Shown in pieces: positions 8,322 through 16,427 of a DNA stretch of 64,000 nt. The notes under the pieces are model-generated. The model saw only the letters and a program-made list of their open reading frames with translations, made no database searches and was not told the origin of the DNA. The DNA is taken from contig NZ_JAUZQF010000010.1 in the NCBI RefSeq assembly GCF_030718205.1, positions 124,001 to 188,000 of the forward strand, given 5' to 3'. Position numbers and translations under genes: made by a program. The stretch's first letter is position 1; every line of letters begins with the position of its first letter. This stretch comes from Nonomuraea turcica. Its GTDB lineage: Bacteria > Actinomycetota > Actinomycetes > Streptosporangiales > Streptosporangiaceae.

Positions 8322-8894
8322 CTACCTCAGCAAACCAGTCAGGATGACCTTGACGAGTCGGCGGGTGGCGGCCTCGGACGGCAGTTCACCGGCCGCCGAT
8401 ACGGCGTGGAGGCAGTAGGTTGCGAGCTCGTCCGGCGCGACGTCATCGCGGAACACCCCGCTCCGCACGCCTTCCGCCAAGACGTCCCGGATCATGTCGT
8501 GGAGCTGTCGCTGTGCTCGCGCAACCTGCTCGTCGCGGTGCAGGTGCACCATGAGCGCACCATCGCCGTGCCCCCGGGACCGCTGGGTGATGTGCGCGTA
8601 TGCCTCCAGCACCGCTCGCAGCCGCGTGTCAGGGCCGCCGGCCCGGTCGCGGACACGGGCGAGCTGTCCGAGATGAGCGGTGATCTGCCGTTCGTGCCAG
8701 GCGAGCAGGATCGATTCCACGTCCGGGAAGTACTTGTACAAGGTCGCGCGCCCGATCCCGGCCTGCTCCGCGATCTTGGACATCGTGACCGACCGCAGCC
8801 CATGCTCGGCCACGAGCGCCGAAGTGCGGTCGAGGATCGCATCATGTACATCACGGCGATGCGCCTCGATCGTCTCATTCCACAGCCGCGGCAT
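8322..8894 (-). CDS. TetR/AcrR-family regulator
   Basis: 190 residues starting MPRLWNETIEAHRR, the usual start of this subfamily; an ATG at 8912 is an alternative. The N-terminal HTH reads VTMSKIAEQAGIGRATLYKYF, and the C-terminal ligand domain is about 140 residues. It is divergent from the small membrane peptide and DUF2269 genes, with an inverted repeat between them, so it likely represses that pair and itself. The ligand is unknown. Confidence 0.88.
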   Translation of the reverse strand: MPRLWNETIEAHRRDVHDAILDRTSALVAEHGLRSVTMSKIAEQAGIGRATLYKYFPDVESILLAWHERQITAHLGQLARVRDRAGGPDTRLRAVLEAYAHITQRSRGHGDGALMVHLHRDEQVARAQRQLHDMIRDVLAEGVRSGVFRDDVAPDELATYCLHAVSAAGELPSEAATRRLVKVILTGLLR

Positions 8895-8924
8895 GCTTTG
8901 AGCATACGCCATAAAAGGATCAAT

Positions 8925-8952
8925 ACATACTGTATTGTCATAGACGGTATGT
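8925..8952. promoter_or_regulatory. TetR operator candidate
   Basis: Inverted repeat ACATACTGT ... ACGGTATGT with one mismatch between arms and a 10-base spacer, in the divergent promoter region between the TetR gene and the small peptide/DUF2269 genes. Confidence 0.55.
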
Positions 8953-9001
8953 TTCGTAAATATGGGGCTACGCAGGCCGACAATCCATGGAGGACAGCCA
9001 T

Positions 9002-9181
9002 ATGGCTGATGAACGCGACCGAGCCGACGGCGATGTCGGCATGCCACGCTGGGTGAAGGTGACGGGGATCATCGCTGCCGTTCTCGTCCTGCTCTTCGTC
9101 GTGTTGATGCTCACAGGCGAGCACGGGCCCGGGCGTCACTCGGCTGCGACGTCGGCGGTCGCAGAACTCGTCACCTCATGA
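9002..9181 (+). CDS. Small single-span membrane peptide (MPRWVKV type) 1
   Basis: 59 residues: a charged N-terminus, the motif GMPRWVKV, one strongly hydrophobic span (about residues 22-41), and a short His-containing tail. GGAGG precedes the ATG by 7 bases. The stop overlaps the DUF2269 start (ATGA), indicating coupled translation. A related peptide at 58733-58891 shares the GMPRWVKV motif followed by a hydrophobic span, and it too sits directly before a membrane-protein operon. Probably an accessory subunit; function unknown. Confidence 0.75.
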   Translation: MADERDRADGDVGMPRWVKVTGIIAAVLVLLFVVLMLTGEHGPGRHSAATSAVAELVTS

Positions 9182-9708
9182 GGACCATGGCGCCCCCGCT
9201 CCGCAAACTGGTCCTCACCACGCACATCACCTCTTCGGTGGGCTGGCTCGGCGCGGTCCTCGCCTTCCTGGCCCTGGCTGTCATCGGCTTGACCAGCCAG
9301 GACGATCAGACCGTACGAGCCGTCTACCTGGTGATGGAGCCGGCCGCCTGGTACGCCCTCATCCCGCTGGCCGTCGCCTCGCTGCTCACCGGCCTCGTCC
9401 AGTCCCTGGGAACCACGTGGGGCCTGTTCCGGCATTACTGGGTCATCTTCAAGCTCCTGATCAACGTCGGCGCCATCGTCGTCCTGCTGATGTACACCGA
9501 GACGCTCGGCTATCTGGCAGGCCTCGCAGCAGCACCGGACACCGACGTGGGCCTGCTGCGAAACCCCTCCGTCCTCATCCACACCGTGCTCGCCCTGATG
9601 CTGCTGCTGGCGGCCACCGTGCTGGCGGTGTACAAGCCGCGCGGCCGCACGCGATATGCGCTCAGGACACGCCCCACCGCAACCAGAACTGCAGCGCCCC
9701 AGCGATGA
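9178..9708 (+). CDS. DUF2269-like integral membrane protein
   Basis: 176 residues with four clear hydrophobic segments (about 14-37, 55-75, 88-105 and 128-150) and a basic C-terminal tail. The opening KLVLTTHITSSVGWLGAV, with conserved His and Gly-Trp, is typical of DUF2269/CopD-like four-helix proteins. Function not established. It is co-translated with the upstream peptide and probably controlled by the divergent TetR. Its 3' end overlaps the convergent MarC gene by 47 bases. Confidence 0.75.
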   Translation: MRTMAPPLRKLVLTTHITSSVGWLGAVLAFLALAVIGLTSQDDQTVRAVYLVMEPAAWYALIPLAVASLLTGLVQSLGTTWGLFRHYWVIFKLLINVGAIVVLLMYTETLGYLAGLAAAPDTDVGLLRNPSVLIHTVLALMLLLAATVLAVYKPRGRTRYALRTRPTATRTAAPQR

Positions 9709-10273
9709 GCTGAACAGCGATCGCCGCAGCCAGAAGTCCCATGATCCGGGTGACGAGATTGAGACCGTTGTCCTTGAGCAGGCGTCCGATGAACGGAGAG
9801 AAACGCAGCGTCAGCCAGGTCAGCAGCAACGCCGCAGCCAGAGCCAGCACGACGGCCGCCACGGCCGGAGCGCTGCCGGCCTGCTCCACGTAGAGCATGG
9901 TCGCTGCAATCGCACCCGGTCCGGCCAGCATCGGCGTACCGAGCGGGACGAACGCCACCGCGCCGCTCTCAGCGTCGGCGCGTTTCCGCGCGCAATCCGC
10001 TTTGAGGAGGTCGAGCGCGATCAGCGCCAGCAGCGCGCCGCCGGCGACCTGCAAGGCTTGGAGCGAGATGCCCAAGGCGTCGAGCAGATGGTTTCCGGCG
10101 ACGGCGAAGACCGCCACGATCCCCGCGGCCACGAGCACCGAGACGCGGGCCGTCCGCCGTTGGGCCGACGGGCTCTGGTGCCGCGTCAGCGTCAGGAACA
10201 CCGGAATCGCGGCGAGCGGATCGAAGATGACGAGCAACGTGACGAAGGCCTGCACGAAAAGGCTGGAAGACAT
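9662..10273 (-). CDS. MarC-family integral membrane protein
   Basis: 203 residues from the ATG at 10273, with six predicted membrane spans. Family hallmarks are LLVIFDPLAAIPVFLTLT near the start and PLGTPMLAGPGAIAATM in the middle. MarC proteins are widespread, but their substrate is unproven and the old link to multiple antibiotic resistance was not upheld. The start four codons into the open frame is chosen as a better match to family N-termini. The 3' end overlaps DUF2269. Confidence 0.88.
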   Translation of the reverse strand: MSSSLFVQAFVTLLVIFDPLAAIPVFLTLTRHQSPSAQRRTARVSVLVAAGIVAVFAVAGNHLLDALGISLQALQVAGGALLALIALDLLKADCARKRADAESGAVAFVPLGTPMLAGPGAIAATMLYVEQAGSAPAVAAVVLALAAALLLTWLTLRFSPFIGRLLKDNGLNLVTRIMGLLAAAIAVQLIAGALQFWLRWGVS

Positions 10274-10460
10274 GGTGCGCCCCACGGGTGACCGGATTGG
10301 CCCCGTCCACCTGCGGGAGCGCTAGACGGACGGGCTGGGCCTGGTGACCGTGGGGTGGCAGGGCACCGTCCAGCGCAGCCACGCGGCACTGCTGTCGTTC
10401 ATGACCCGTACCTCCTCGGCCGCCTCAACCCGGCGCTCTTTTCGCCTATTCCAAAGGGAT

Positions 10461-10488
10461 GGCTCCGTCGCCGATCGGCGACGGAGCC
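10461..10488 (-). terminator. Terminator of the copper operon
   Basis: Perfect 28-base palindrome GGCTCCGTCGCCGA/TCGGCGACGGAGCC, 13 bases past the copA stop. On the minus strand it is followed by ATCCCTTTGG. Confidence 0.8.
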
Positions 10489-10501
10489 ATTCCGAGTCGT
10501 T

Positions 10502-12727
10502 CTACTTAAAGCGGCGCAGCCGCAGGCTGTTGCTCACCACGAAGACGCTGGAGAACGCCATCGCGGCACCCGCGATCATCGGGTTGAGCAGGCCGAGCGC
10601 GGCCAGCGGCAGGGCGGCCACGTTGTAGGCGAACGCCCAGAACAGGTTGCCCTTGATCGTGGACAGCGTCCTGCGCGACAGCCGGATCGCATCGGCCGCC
10701 ACCCGCAGATCACCCCGCACCAGCGTCAGATCGCTCGCCTCGATGGCGGCGTCGGTGCCGGTGCCCATCGCCAGCCCCAGATCGGCCTGGGCCAGTGCGG
10801 CGGCGTCGTTGACGCCGTCGCCCACCATGGCCACGACCTTGCCCTCGTTCTGCAGTTCCTTGACGACGTCGACCTTGTCGGCGGGCAGCACCTCGGCGAT
10901 CACCTCGTCGATGCCCACCTCGGCCGCCACCGCCTTGGCCACGGCCTCGTTGTCCCCGGTCAGCAGAACCGGGGTCAGGCCCAGCTTCCGCAGCTGTGCG
11001 ATGGCCTCGGCGCTGGTCGGCTTGACCACGTCGGCCACCACGAGCACCGCCCGCGCCTGGCCGTCCCAGCCCACCGCGACCGCGGTACGGCCGGCGGCCT
11101 GGGCGGCGTGCAGCTTTCGTTCCAGGTCGGTGGTGAGGTGCTGTGACCACTCCTCTAGCAGCCGGGGCCGGCCGACCAGCACCGCGTGCCCGTCGACGAT
11201 GCCCTGCACGCCGAGCCCTTCGACGTTGGCGAAGTCCTCCGGCGAAGGGAGATTGCCGACCCGGGCGGCGGCACCCTTGGCGATGGCCTGGGCGATCGGG
11301 TGCTCGGAGGCGTGCTCCAGCGCTCCCGCCAGGCGCAGCACCTCCTCCTCGCTCTCGCCTTCGGCCACGTGCACGTCAACCAGGGTCATCTTGCCTTCGG
11401 TGACCGTGCCGGTCTTGTCCAGCACCACGGTGTCGATGCGGCGGGTGGACTCCAGCACCTCCGGCCCCTTGATCAGGATGCCCAGCTGGGCACCCCGGCC
11501 GGTCCCGACCAGCAACGCGGTCGGCGTGGCCAGCCCGAGCGCGCACGGGCAGGCGATGATCAGCACCGCGACCGCCGCGGTGAACGCCGCGCCCACGCCG
11601 TCGCCGGTGCCGAGCCAGAAGCCGAGCGTGCCGAGAGCCAGCGCGATCACGATCGGGACGAAGATGCCCGAGATGCGGTCGGCCAGCCGCTGCACCTGCG
11701 CCTTGCCGGTCTGGGCATCCTCGACCAGCTTGGCCATCTGGGCGAGCTGCGTGTCGGCGCCGACGCGGGTCGCGCGGACAATCAGCCGGCCGCCCGCGTT
11801 GACGGTGGCTCCGGTCACGCTGTCGCCGACACCGACCTCGACCGGGACGGACTCGCCGGTGAGCATCGAGGCGTCGACCGCCGAGCTGCCCTCTTCGATC
11901 ACGCCGTCAGTGGCGATCTTCTCGCCAGGACGGACGACGAACCGGTCGCCCACCGTGAGCTGCTCGACCGGGAGGCGCCGCCCGTCGGCCAGCTCCACCT
12001 CCTTGGCACCCAGTTCCAGCAGCGCACGGAGCGCGGCGCCCGCGCGGCGCTTGGAGCGGGCCTCGAAGTAGCGCCCGGCCAGGATGAACGCCGTCACCCC
12101 CGCCGCAGCCTCCAGGTAGATGTTGCCGGAGCCGTCGGTGCGCTCGATGGTGAACGCGAACGGGTGCGTCATCCCCGGGGTGCCCGCGGTGCCGAAGAAC
12201 AGCGCCCACAGCGACCAGCCAAGCGCGGCGATGGTGCCGATCGAGATCAGCGTGTCCATCGTCGCGGCGCCGTGCCGCAGGTTGGTCCAGGCGGCCTTGT
12301 GGAACGGCCAGCCCGCGTACACCACCACAGGCGCCGCCAAGGTCAGCGACAACCACTGCCAGTTCGTGAACTGCAACGGCGGGATCATCGCCATCGCGAT
12401 CACCGGCACCGCCAGCACAATGGAGGTGATGAGGCGGTTACGCAGCGGCTGGAGCTCGTCCTCCGGCTCCTGCTCGGCCGATTCCGCCTGGGGCGGGGCG
12501 GGCAGGGCGGCGGTGTAGCCGGCCTTCTCCACCTCGGCGATCAGTTGCTGCGCATCGACGCTCTCGGGGAAGGTGACCTTCGCCTTCTCGGTGGCGTAGT
12601 TGACCGTCGCGGTCACGCCGTCCAGCTTGTTGAGCTTGCGCTCGATGCGGTTGGCGCACGAGGCGCAGGTCATGCCGCCGATCGAGAGCTCGACCGCATT
12701 GGTCCGGTCATCGGTGAGGGAGGACAT
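10502..12727 (-). CDS. copA: Cu(I)-exporting P1B-type ATPase CopA
   Basis: About 741 residues. An N-terminal HMA domain carries GMTCASC (Cys about 22 and 25). Eight membrane spans surround the CPC motif (about 394-396) that defines Cu(I)/Ag(I) pumps. The actuator TGES is at about 291-294, the phosphorylated Asp is in DKTGT at about 438, followed by SEHP and GDGVND. The last helix has the AMAFSSVFVVSNSLR copper-pump signature. It exports cytoplasmic Cu(I). AAGGAG precedes a GTG-ATG pair; I take the ATG. It is the last gene of the csoR-copZ-YtkA-like-copA operon. Confidence 0.97.
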   Translation of the reverse strand: MSSLTDDRTNAVELSIGGMTCASCANRIERKLNKLDGVTATVNYATEKAKVTFPESVDAQQLIAEVEKAGYTAALPAPPQAESAEQEPEDELQPLRNRLITSIVLAVPVIAMAMIPPLQFTNWQWLSLTLAAPVVVYAGWPFHKAAWTNLRHGAATMDTLISIGTIAALGWSLWALFFGTAGTPGMTHPFAFTIERTDGSGNIYLEAAAGVTAFILAGRYFEARSKRRAGAALRALLELGAKEVELADGRRLPVEQLTVGDRFVVRPGEKIATDGVIEEGSSAVDASMLTGESVPVEVGVGDSVTGATVNAGGRLIVRATRVGADTQLAQMAKLVEDAQTGKAQVQRLADRISGIFVPIVIALALGTLGFWLGTGDGVGAAFTAAVAVLIIACPCALGLATPTALLVGTGRGAQLGILIKGPEVLESTRRIDTVVLDKTGTVTEGKMTLVDVHVAEGESEEEVLRLAGALEHASEHPIAQAIAKGAAARVGNLPSPEDFANVEGLGVQGIVDGHAVLVGRPRLLEEWSQHLTTDLERKLHAAQAAGRTAVAVGWDGQARAVLVVADVVKPTSAEAIAQLRKLGLTPVLLTGDNEAVAKAVAAEVGIDEVIAEVLPADKVDVVKELQNEGKVVAMVGDGVNDAAALAQADLGLAMGTGTDAAIEASDLTLVRGDLRVAADAIRLSRRTLSTIKGNLFWAFAYNVAALPLAALGLLNPMIAGAAMAFSSVFVVSNSLRLRRFK

Positions 12728-12748
12728 CACCGTTCTCCTTTCTCTCGC

Positions 12749-13720
12749 TCAGTGGCCGTGGTCGTCGCCGTGCCCGGAGGATGTGGGCGTGGGCGTGGGA
12801 GTCGGGGCCTCGGGGCGCTCGCCCGCGCCGAGCGTGAAGTCGGCCGTGCGGACCTTGCCGTCATGCTGGAAGTCCAGGAAGAGCCGGTAGTCACCGACAC
12901 TGGGCACCTCGGCGTAGAAGACGATCTCGGGTCCGGCAGGGGTCTTGCCGTCGCCTGGCTCGCCGTCCGGGTGAACGTGCAGGTAGGCCAGGTCCCGGGC
13001 GCGCAGGGCCACCAGATGCCCGTAGGCGCCGAGGTAGGGCTGCAGGTCCGTCACGGGCTTGCCGTCCTTGCTGACCTTGAGGGTGAGCTTGCTGGATTGC
13101 CCAGGTGTCAGGTCGCCGTCGAGGGTGACAGTGTAGCCGTCCACTTCCGCCGTCCGGCTGACCTCGGGCAGGGCTTTGGGTGCGTAATCGCCGTCGACCA
13201 GCAGGTCTGTGCCGAGTGTCAGTCCGCTCCCCCCCGTGGGGACGAAGTCGGCGAAGGCGCGATAGGCGCCTGGGCCGTCCAGCGTGAGTTTCACCGACCA
13301 GATGCCATCGGGTGTCATCTCGGGGTGCAGGTGCTGGAAGCTGCCCAAATCCCGGGAGACCACAATCAAATGCAGCTTCTTATCGTGCTCAACCTTGTAG
13401 TCGGTGACCGGCTTGCCGTCAGGACCGGTCACGGTGAAACGGAAGTCCGTCGGCTCGCCGACCTTGATGGTGGTCAATGGGCTGAGGGTATAGCCGTTCT
13501 CGGACACTTGGAGCCCCCCAGGGGTATCGCTCTTCGCCTGCTCGGTGGCGTGCTCCCCGTGTCCCGCGCTCGCCGTCGGCGTCGCCATGGTCGTCATCGC
13601 GGCGTGGTCCTCGGCCTGGGGCGTTCCGACCGGCCCCACCACCTTGCCCACGCCCAGGGCGCCGCCGAAGACGACGGCGAGCCCCAGGACGTAGGAACCG
13701 AGCTTGACTGCGGTGTTCAC
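12749..13720 (-). CDS. YtkA-like exported protein with His-rich tail
   Basis: 323 residues. An N-terminal hydrophobic segment (about 8-28) acts as anchor or signal. It is followed by two beta-rich domains of the YtkA/FixH-like type (for example DFRFTVTGPDGKPVTDYKVE and LTLKVSKDGKPVTDLQPYLG). A Thr-Pro repeat linker and the C-terminus GHGDDHGH follow. His-rich segments (GHGEHA, FQHLHPE, YLHVHPDGE) suggest periplasm-side copper binding. It lies between copZ-2 and copA, overlapping the copZ-2 stop by 4 bases. An extracytoplasmic partner of copper export is plausible but unproven. Confidence 0.8.
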   Translation of the reverse strand: MNTAVKLGSYVLGLAVVFGGALGVGKVVGPVGTPQAEDHAAMTTMATPTASAGHGEHATEQAKSDTPGGLQVSENGYTLSPLTTIKVGEPTDFRFTVTGPDGKPVTDYKVEHDKKLHLIVVSRDLGSFQHLHPEMTPDGIWSVKLTLDGPGAYRAFADFVPTGGSGLTLGTDLLVDGDYAPKALPEVSRTAEVDGYTVTLDGDLTPGQSSKLTLKVSKDGKPVTDLQPYLGAYGHLVALRARDLAYLHVHPDGEPGDGKTPAGPEIVFYAEVPSVGDYRLFLDFQHDGKVRTADFTLGAGERPEAPTPTPTPTSSGHGDDHGH

Positions 13721-13926
13721 GGGTTCGCCACCTCATATCCGGCCTCCTCGACCGCGGCGACGATCTTCGCCGGGTCGACGGGGGCGTCGCTGTCCACGGT
13801 CAGCAGCCCGGTGGCCAGGTCCACCTCGACGCTGGTCACGCCGGCCACTTCGCTGACCTCTTCCTTGACCGAGCTGACGCAGTGGCCGCAGGTCATGCCG
13901 TTGACGGTGTAGGTGGCGGTGCTCAT
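13717..13926 (-). CDS. copZ: CopZ-like copper chaperone, copy 2
   Basis: 69 residues, one HMA domain with GMTCGHC (Cys13, Cys16). It is very similar to the copy at 4294-4503, starting with the same TATYTV stretch. AAGGAGA seven bases before the ATG at 13926 fixes the start. It delivers Cu(I) to CopA in the known family model. It sits 26 bases after csoR and overlaps the next gene by 4 bases, so it belongs to the core copper operon. Confidence 0.93.
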   Translation of the reverse strand: MSTATYTVNGMTCGHCVSSVKEEVSEVAGVTSVEVDLATGLLTVDSDAPVDPAKIVAAVEEAGYEVANP

Positions 13927-13952
13927 GGCGATCTCTCCTTCGATCAATGCGG

Positions 13953-14234
13953 TCAGGAACGGACAAGTCTGGCGATGGCGTCGGAGGCTTCCTTGACCTT
14001 CGCGTCGGCCTCGGGGCCGCCCTTCTTCGTGGCCTCGGCCACGCAGTGGGCAAGGTGCTCTTCGAGCAACGACAGGGAGAACGACCGCAGCGCGCTGGTG
14101 GCCGCCGACACCTGGGTCAGGATGTCGATGCAGTATTTGTCCTCCTCGACCATGCGCTGCAGGCCACGGATCTGCCCCTCGATGCGACGCAGCCGCATCG
14201 CCTGCTCATGCTTGCTATCGCTGTATCCGGCCAT
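13953..14234 (-). CDS. csoR: CsoR-family copper-sensing repressor
   Basis: 93 residues, all-helical. Cys35, His60 and Cys64 match the Cys-His-Cys Cu(I) site of CsoR, and the N-terminal part contains LRRIEGQIRGLQRM. The start at 14234 follows GGAGG, and the much longer upstream open frame is spurious. Known role: apo-CsoR tetramers occupy GC-centred operators and leave on Cu(I) binding. A 17-bp CsoR box lies 39 bases upstream, giving autoregulation. Further boxes at 4521-4642 and 14683-14766 extend its likely regulon to a chaperone, a reductase and a DHA2 exporter. Confidence 0.95.
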   Translation of the reverse strand: MAGYSDSKHEQAMRLRRIEGQIRGLQRMVEEDKYCIDILTQVSAATSALRSFSLSLLEEHLAHCVAEATKKGGPEADAKVKEASDAIARLVRS

Positions 14235-14272
14235 GTCAGTCCTCCATCGGGTTCGTTGCCCGTGACAACACC

Positions 14273-14289
14273 ATACCCCCCTATGGTAT
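14273..14289. promoter_or_regulatory. CsoR box of the csoR-copA operon
   Basis: ATACCCCCCTATGGTAT, an inverted repeat matching the other CsoR-type boxes here, 39 bases upstream of the csoR ATG. Confidence 0.75.
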
Positions 14290-14295
14290 TCCTGA

Positions 14296-14679
14296 CAACC
14301 CGAGGGGCGCACCTCCGCGACGCTGGGCGCCCTGCTGCCGACACTGCAGGCCCGATTCCCGTTGGGACCGGGACCGCCGGCGACCCTGATCGTCGCGGTC
14401 TGTTCCATCGCGTCGTCGCTCACCCAGCCCTTCTTCGGCGCAATGGCGAAAGATCGCAGCCTGAGGCTCGCCAGAGCGCCGGACGCACCGGCGAGCGCTG
14501 CGGGTATGGCCCTCGGCGTGTCGGTCGCCGTGGCGGGGGGCGCTGTACGTGGCCTCGGCCGACTCCAGGAGTTCGTGGGGCTCGGCATCGGGATGGCCAT
14601 CGGATTCGCACTGGTCATCCCGGCGGCGCCGATCGCCCTGGCAGACCTGTGGCGGCACCCGGAAGCCGATCGGACTTGA
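14296..14679 (+). pseudogene. MFS transporter remnant, internally deleted
   Basis: The open frame after a TGA at 14293 reads TLGALLPTLQARFPLGP, then SSLTQPFFGAMAKDR, typical of the first two helices of fosmidomycin-resistance-like MFS pumps. After about 30 residues it passes into a terminal-looking helix (GIGMAIGFALVIPAAPIALA) and stops at about 128 residues in all. A full MFS protein needs 380-400 residues and there is no good ATG, so this looks like a pump whose middle has been lost. Some of the match is by memory of the family rather than by search. Confidence 0.55.
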
Positions 14680-14682
14680 CAT

Positions 14683-14766
14683 ATACCCCCCGGTGGTATT
14701 GATTAGCCGCCGTCGCCTATACCCCCATCAGGTATAGGACGGCTGCTTAATACCCTACCCCGGTAT
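14683..14766. promoter_or_regulatory. Three tandem CsoR-like boxes before the DHA2 exporter
   Basis: ATACCCCCCGGTGGTAT (14683-14699), ATACCCCCATCAGGTAT (14719-14735) and ATACCCTACCCCGGTAT (14750-14766). Centres are about 36 and 31 bases apart. The last ends 21 bases before the ATG, which is preceded by GAGGAG. The third box is the least typical. Confidence 0.7.
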
Positions 14767-14787
14767 GGACACTCGAGGAGATCACCC

Positions 14788-16209
14788 ATGTCCGCACCAT
14801 CCCCCCGGCGCTGGACCGCCCTGGCCCTGATCGCCACTGCCCAGTTCATGGTCATCATGGACACGTCGATCATCGGCGTGGCCCTCCCCCGCATCCAGGA
14901 AGACCTCGGCTTCTCCCAGGAGAACCTGTCCTGGGTGTTCAACGCCTACGTTGTCGCCTTCGGCGGGCTGCTCCTGCTCGGCGGCCGTCTCTCCGACCTA
15001 TTGGGCGCCCGCCGACTCTTCGGGGCGGGCTGGCTCATCCTGCTCGCCGGCTCGCTGGTGGCCGGCATCGCCCCCGAGGTCTGGGTGGAGCTCACCGGCC
15101 GCGCCGTACAAGGCGTCGGCGCCGCCCTGATCGCCCCATCCGCCCTCACCCTCCTGATGATGCTGTTCGGCCACGACCCCAAGGAGCTCACCAAGGCCCT
15201 CGCCCTGTACGGCGCGGCCGCACCGGCCGGCGGCACCGCCGGAGTGTTCCTCGGCGGCGTCATCACCGAGTACCTCAGCTGGCCCTGGGTCTTCTACATC
15301 AACATCCCCATCGCACTCGTCGCACTGCTGGCCACCGGCCCGCTGATGCCCGCCGCCCGGCCCCAGCGCGGCTCCGTCGACATCACGGGCGCACTGACCG
15401 TCACCCTCGGCCTCGGCGCCGCCGTCTACGCCATCGTCCGCGCACCGGAGATCGGCTGGGGCTCCGCGCAGACCTGGCTCGCGCTGGCCGGCGCCGTGGT
15501 GCTGCTCGGGGCGTTCATCGCCATCCAAGCCCGCCGCCGCGAGCCGCTCATGCGCCTGTCCATCTTCCGCACCCCGAACCTCGCCGCCGCCAACCTCACC
15601 CAGCTGCTGCTCGGGGGCGCATGGATCCCGATGTGGTTCTTCCTCAACCTCTACCTGCAGCAGGTCCTCGGCTACAGCGCCTTCCCCAGCGGCGCCGCTC
15701 TGCTGCCGATGACCGTCCTCATCATGATCGGCATGATCGTCCTGGCGCCCCGGGCCATCAACCGGTTCGGCCCCAAGGCCACGACCGTTACCGGCCTGGC
15801 CCTGCTCGCCGCGGGCATGGGCTGGCTCGCACTGATCAGCCCGGACGGCAGCTTCGCCGCCGACGTCCTGCCCGCCAGCCTGGTGGCCGCCCTCGGCATG
15901 TCGCTGGCCTTCATCCCCTCCCTCGGCACCGCCATCTCCTCCGCCCGGCCTGAGGAAGGCGGCCTGGCCTCCGGCATCGTCAACACCAGCTACCAGGTCG
16001 GCTCCGCGCTCGGCCTGGCCGCCATGACCGCGGTCGCCGCCGCCAACGGCGCCGCACAGCTCGGCAACCTGCCCGCCCTGACCAGCGGCTTCTCCGCCGC
16101 GTTCATCGGAGCCGCCGGCATCGCCCTGGTGGGTGCGCTGCTCGCCGCAGCGACCCTGCGCTCCCCCACGTCCGTGCCCGCCGACGAGGTCGCGGCCTCG
16201 CGCGGCTGA
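14788..16209 (+). CDS. DHA2-family (EmrB/QacA-type) MFS exporter
   Basis: 473 residues with about 14 hydrophobic segments. It carries the family motifs MVIMDTSIIGVALPRIQ in helix 1 and GGRLSDLLGARRLF between helices 2 and 3. A GAGGAG ribosome site precedes the ATG. Family members are proton-driven drug exporters. Three CsoR-like boxes upstream imply copper induction, so the pump may export copper-chelating compounds or redox-cycling metabolites; this is inference. Confidence 0.92.
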   Translation: MSAPSPRRWTALALIATAQFMVIMDTSIIGVALPRIQEDLGFSQENLSWVFNAYVVAFGGLLLLGGRLSDLLGARRLFGAGWLILLAGSLVAGIAPEVWVELTGRAVQGVGAALIAPSALTLLMMLFGHDPKELTKALALYGAAAPAGGTAGVFLGGVITEYLSWPWVFYINIPIALVALLATGPLMPAARPQRGSVDITGALTVTLGLGAAVYAIVRAPEIGWGSAQTWLALAGAVVLLGAFIAIQARRREPLMRLSIFRTPNLAAANLTQLLLGGAWIPMWFFLNLYLQQVLGYSAFPSGAALLPMTVLIMIGMIVLAPRAINRFGPKATTVTGLALLAAGMGWLALISPDGSFAADVLPASLVAALGMSLAFIPSLGTAISSARPEEGGLASGIVNTSYQVGSALGLAAMTAVAAANGAAQLGNLPALTSGFSAAFIGAAGIALVGALLAAATLRSPTSVPADEVAASRG

Positions 16210-16427
16210 CCCTCCCCTCGCGGCGTGCCCCCGGCTCCGGCGCTCTCCGGAACCGGGGCACGCCGCCGACCATCGCGCCGTTATCCGCCTCGCCGTAAGG
16301 CAGGGCCGGCCGGTGCTATCGCAAGTAGTAGGCATCGGCCTGCGAATTACCGCGGTTGAGGCCAATCACTCCTCGCACTTCTGTAGCATTTCGCCCCAGA
16401 TTGGGAGACTTACGAGGAGGCGTCGTA

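Noticed and set aside
13508..13523. CCCCCCAGGGGTATCG resembling a CsoR box
   Set aside because: It lies inside the YtkA-like coding region, has only one complete arm and no promoter context.
10710..13912. Long antiparallel frames over copA and the YtkA-like gene
   Set aside because: Shadow frames of high-GC codon bias; no ribosome sites or family motifs, while the minus-strand genes carry full motifs.
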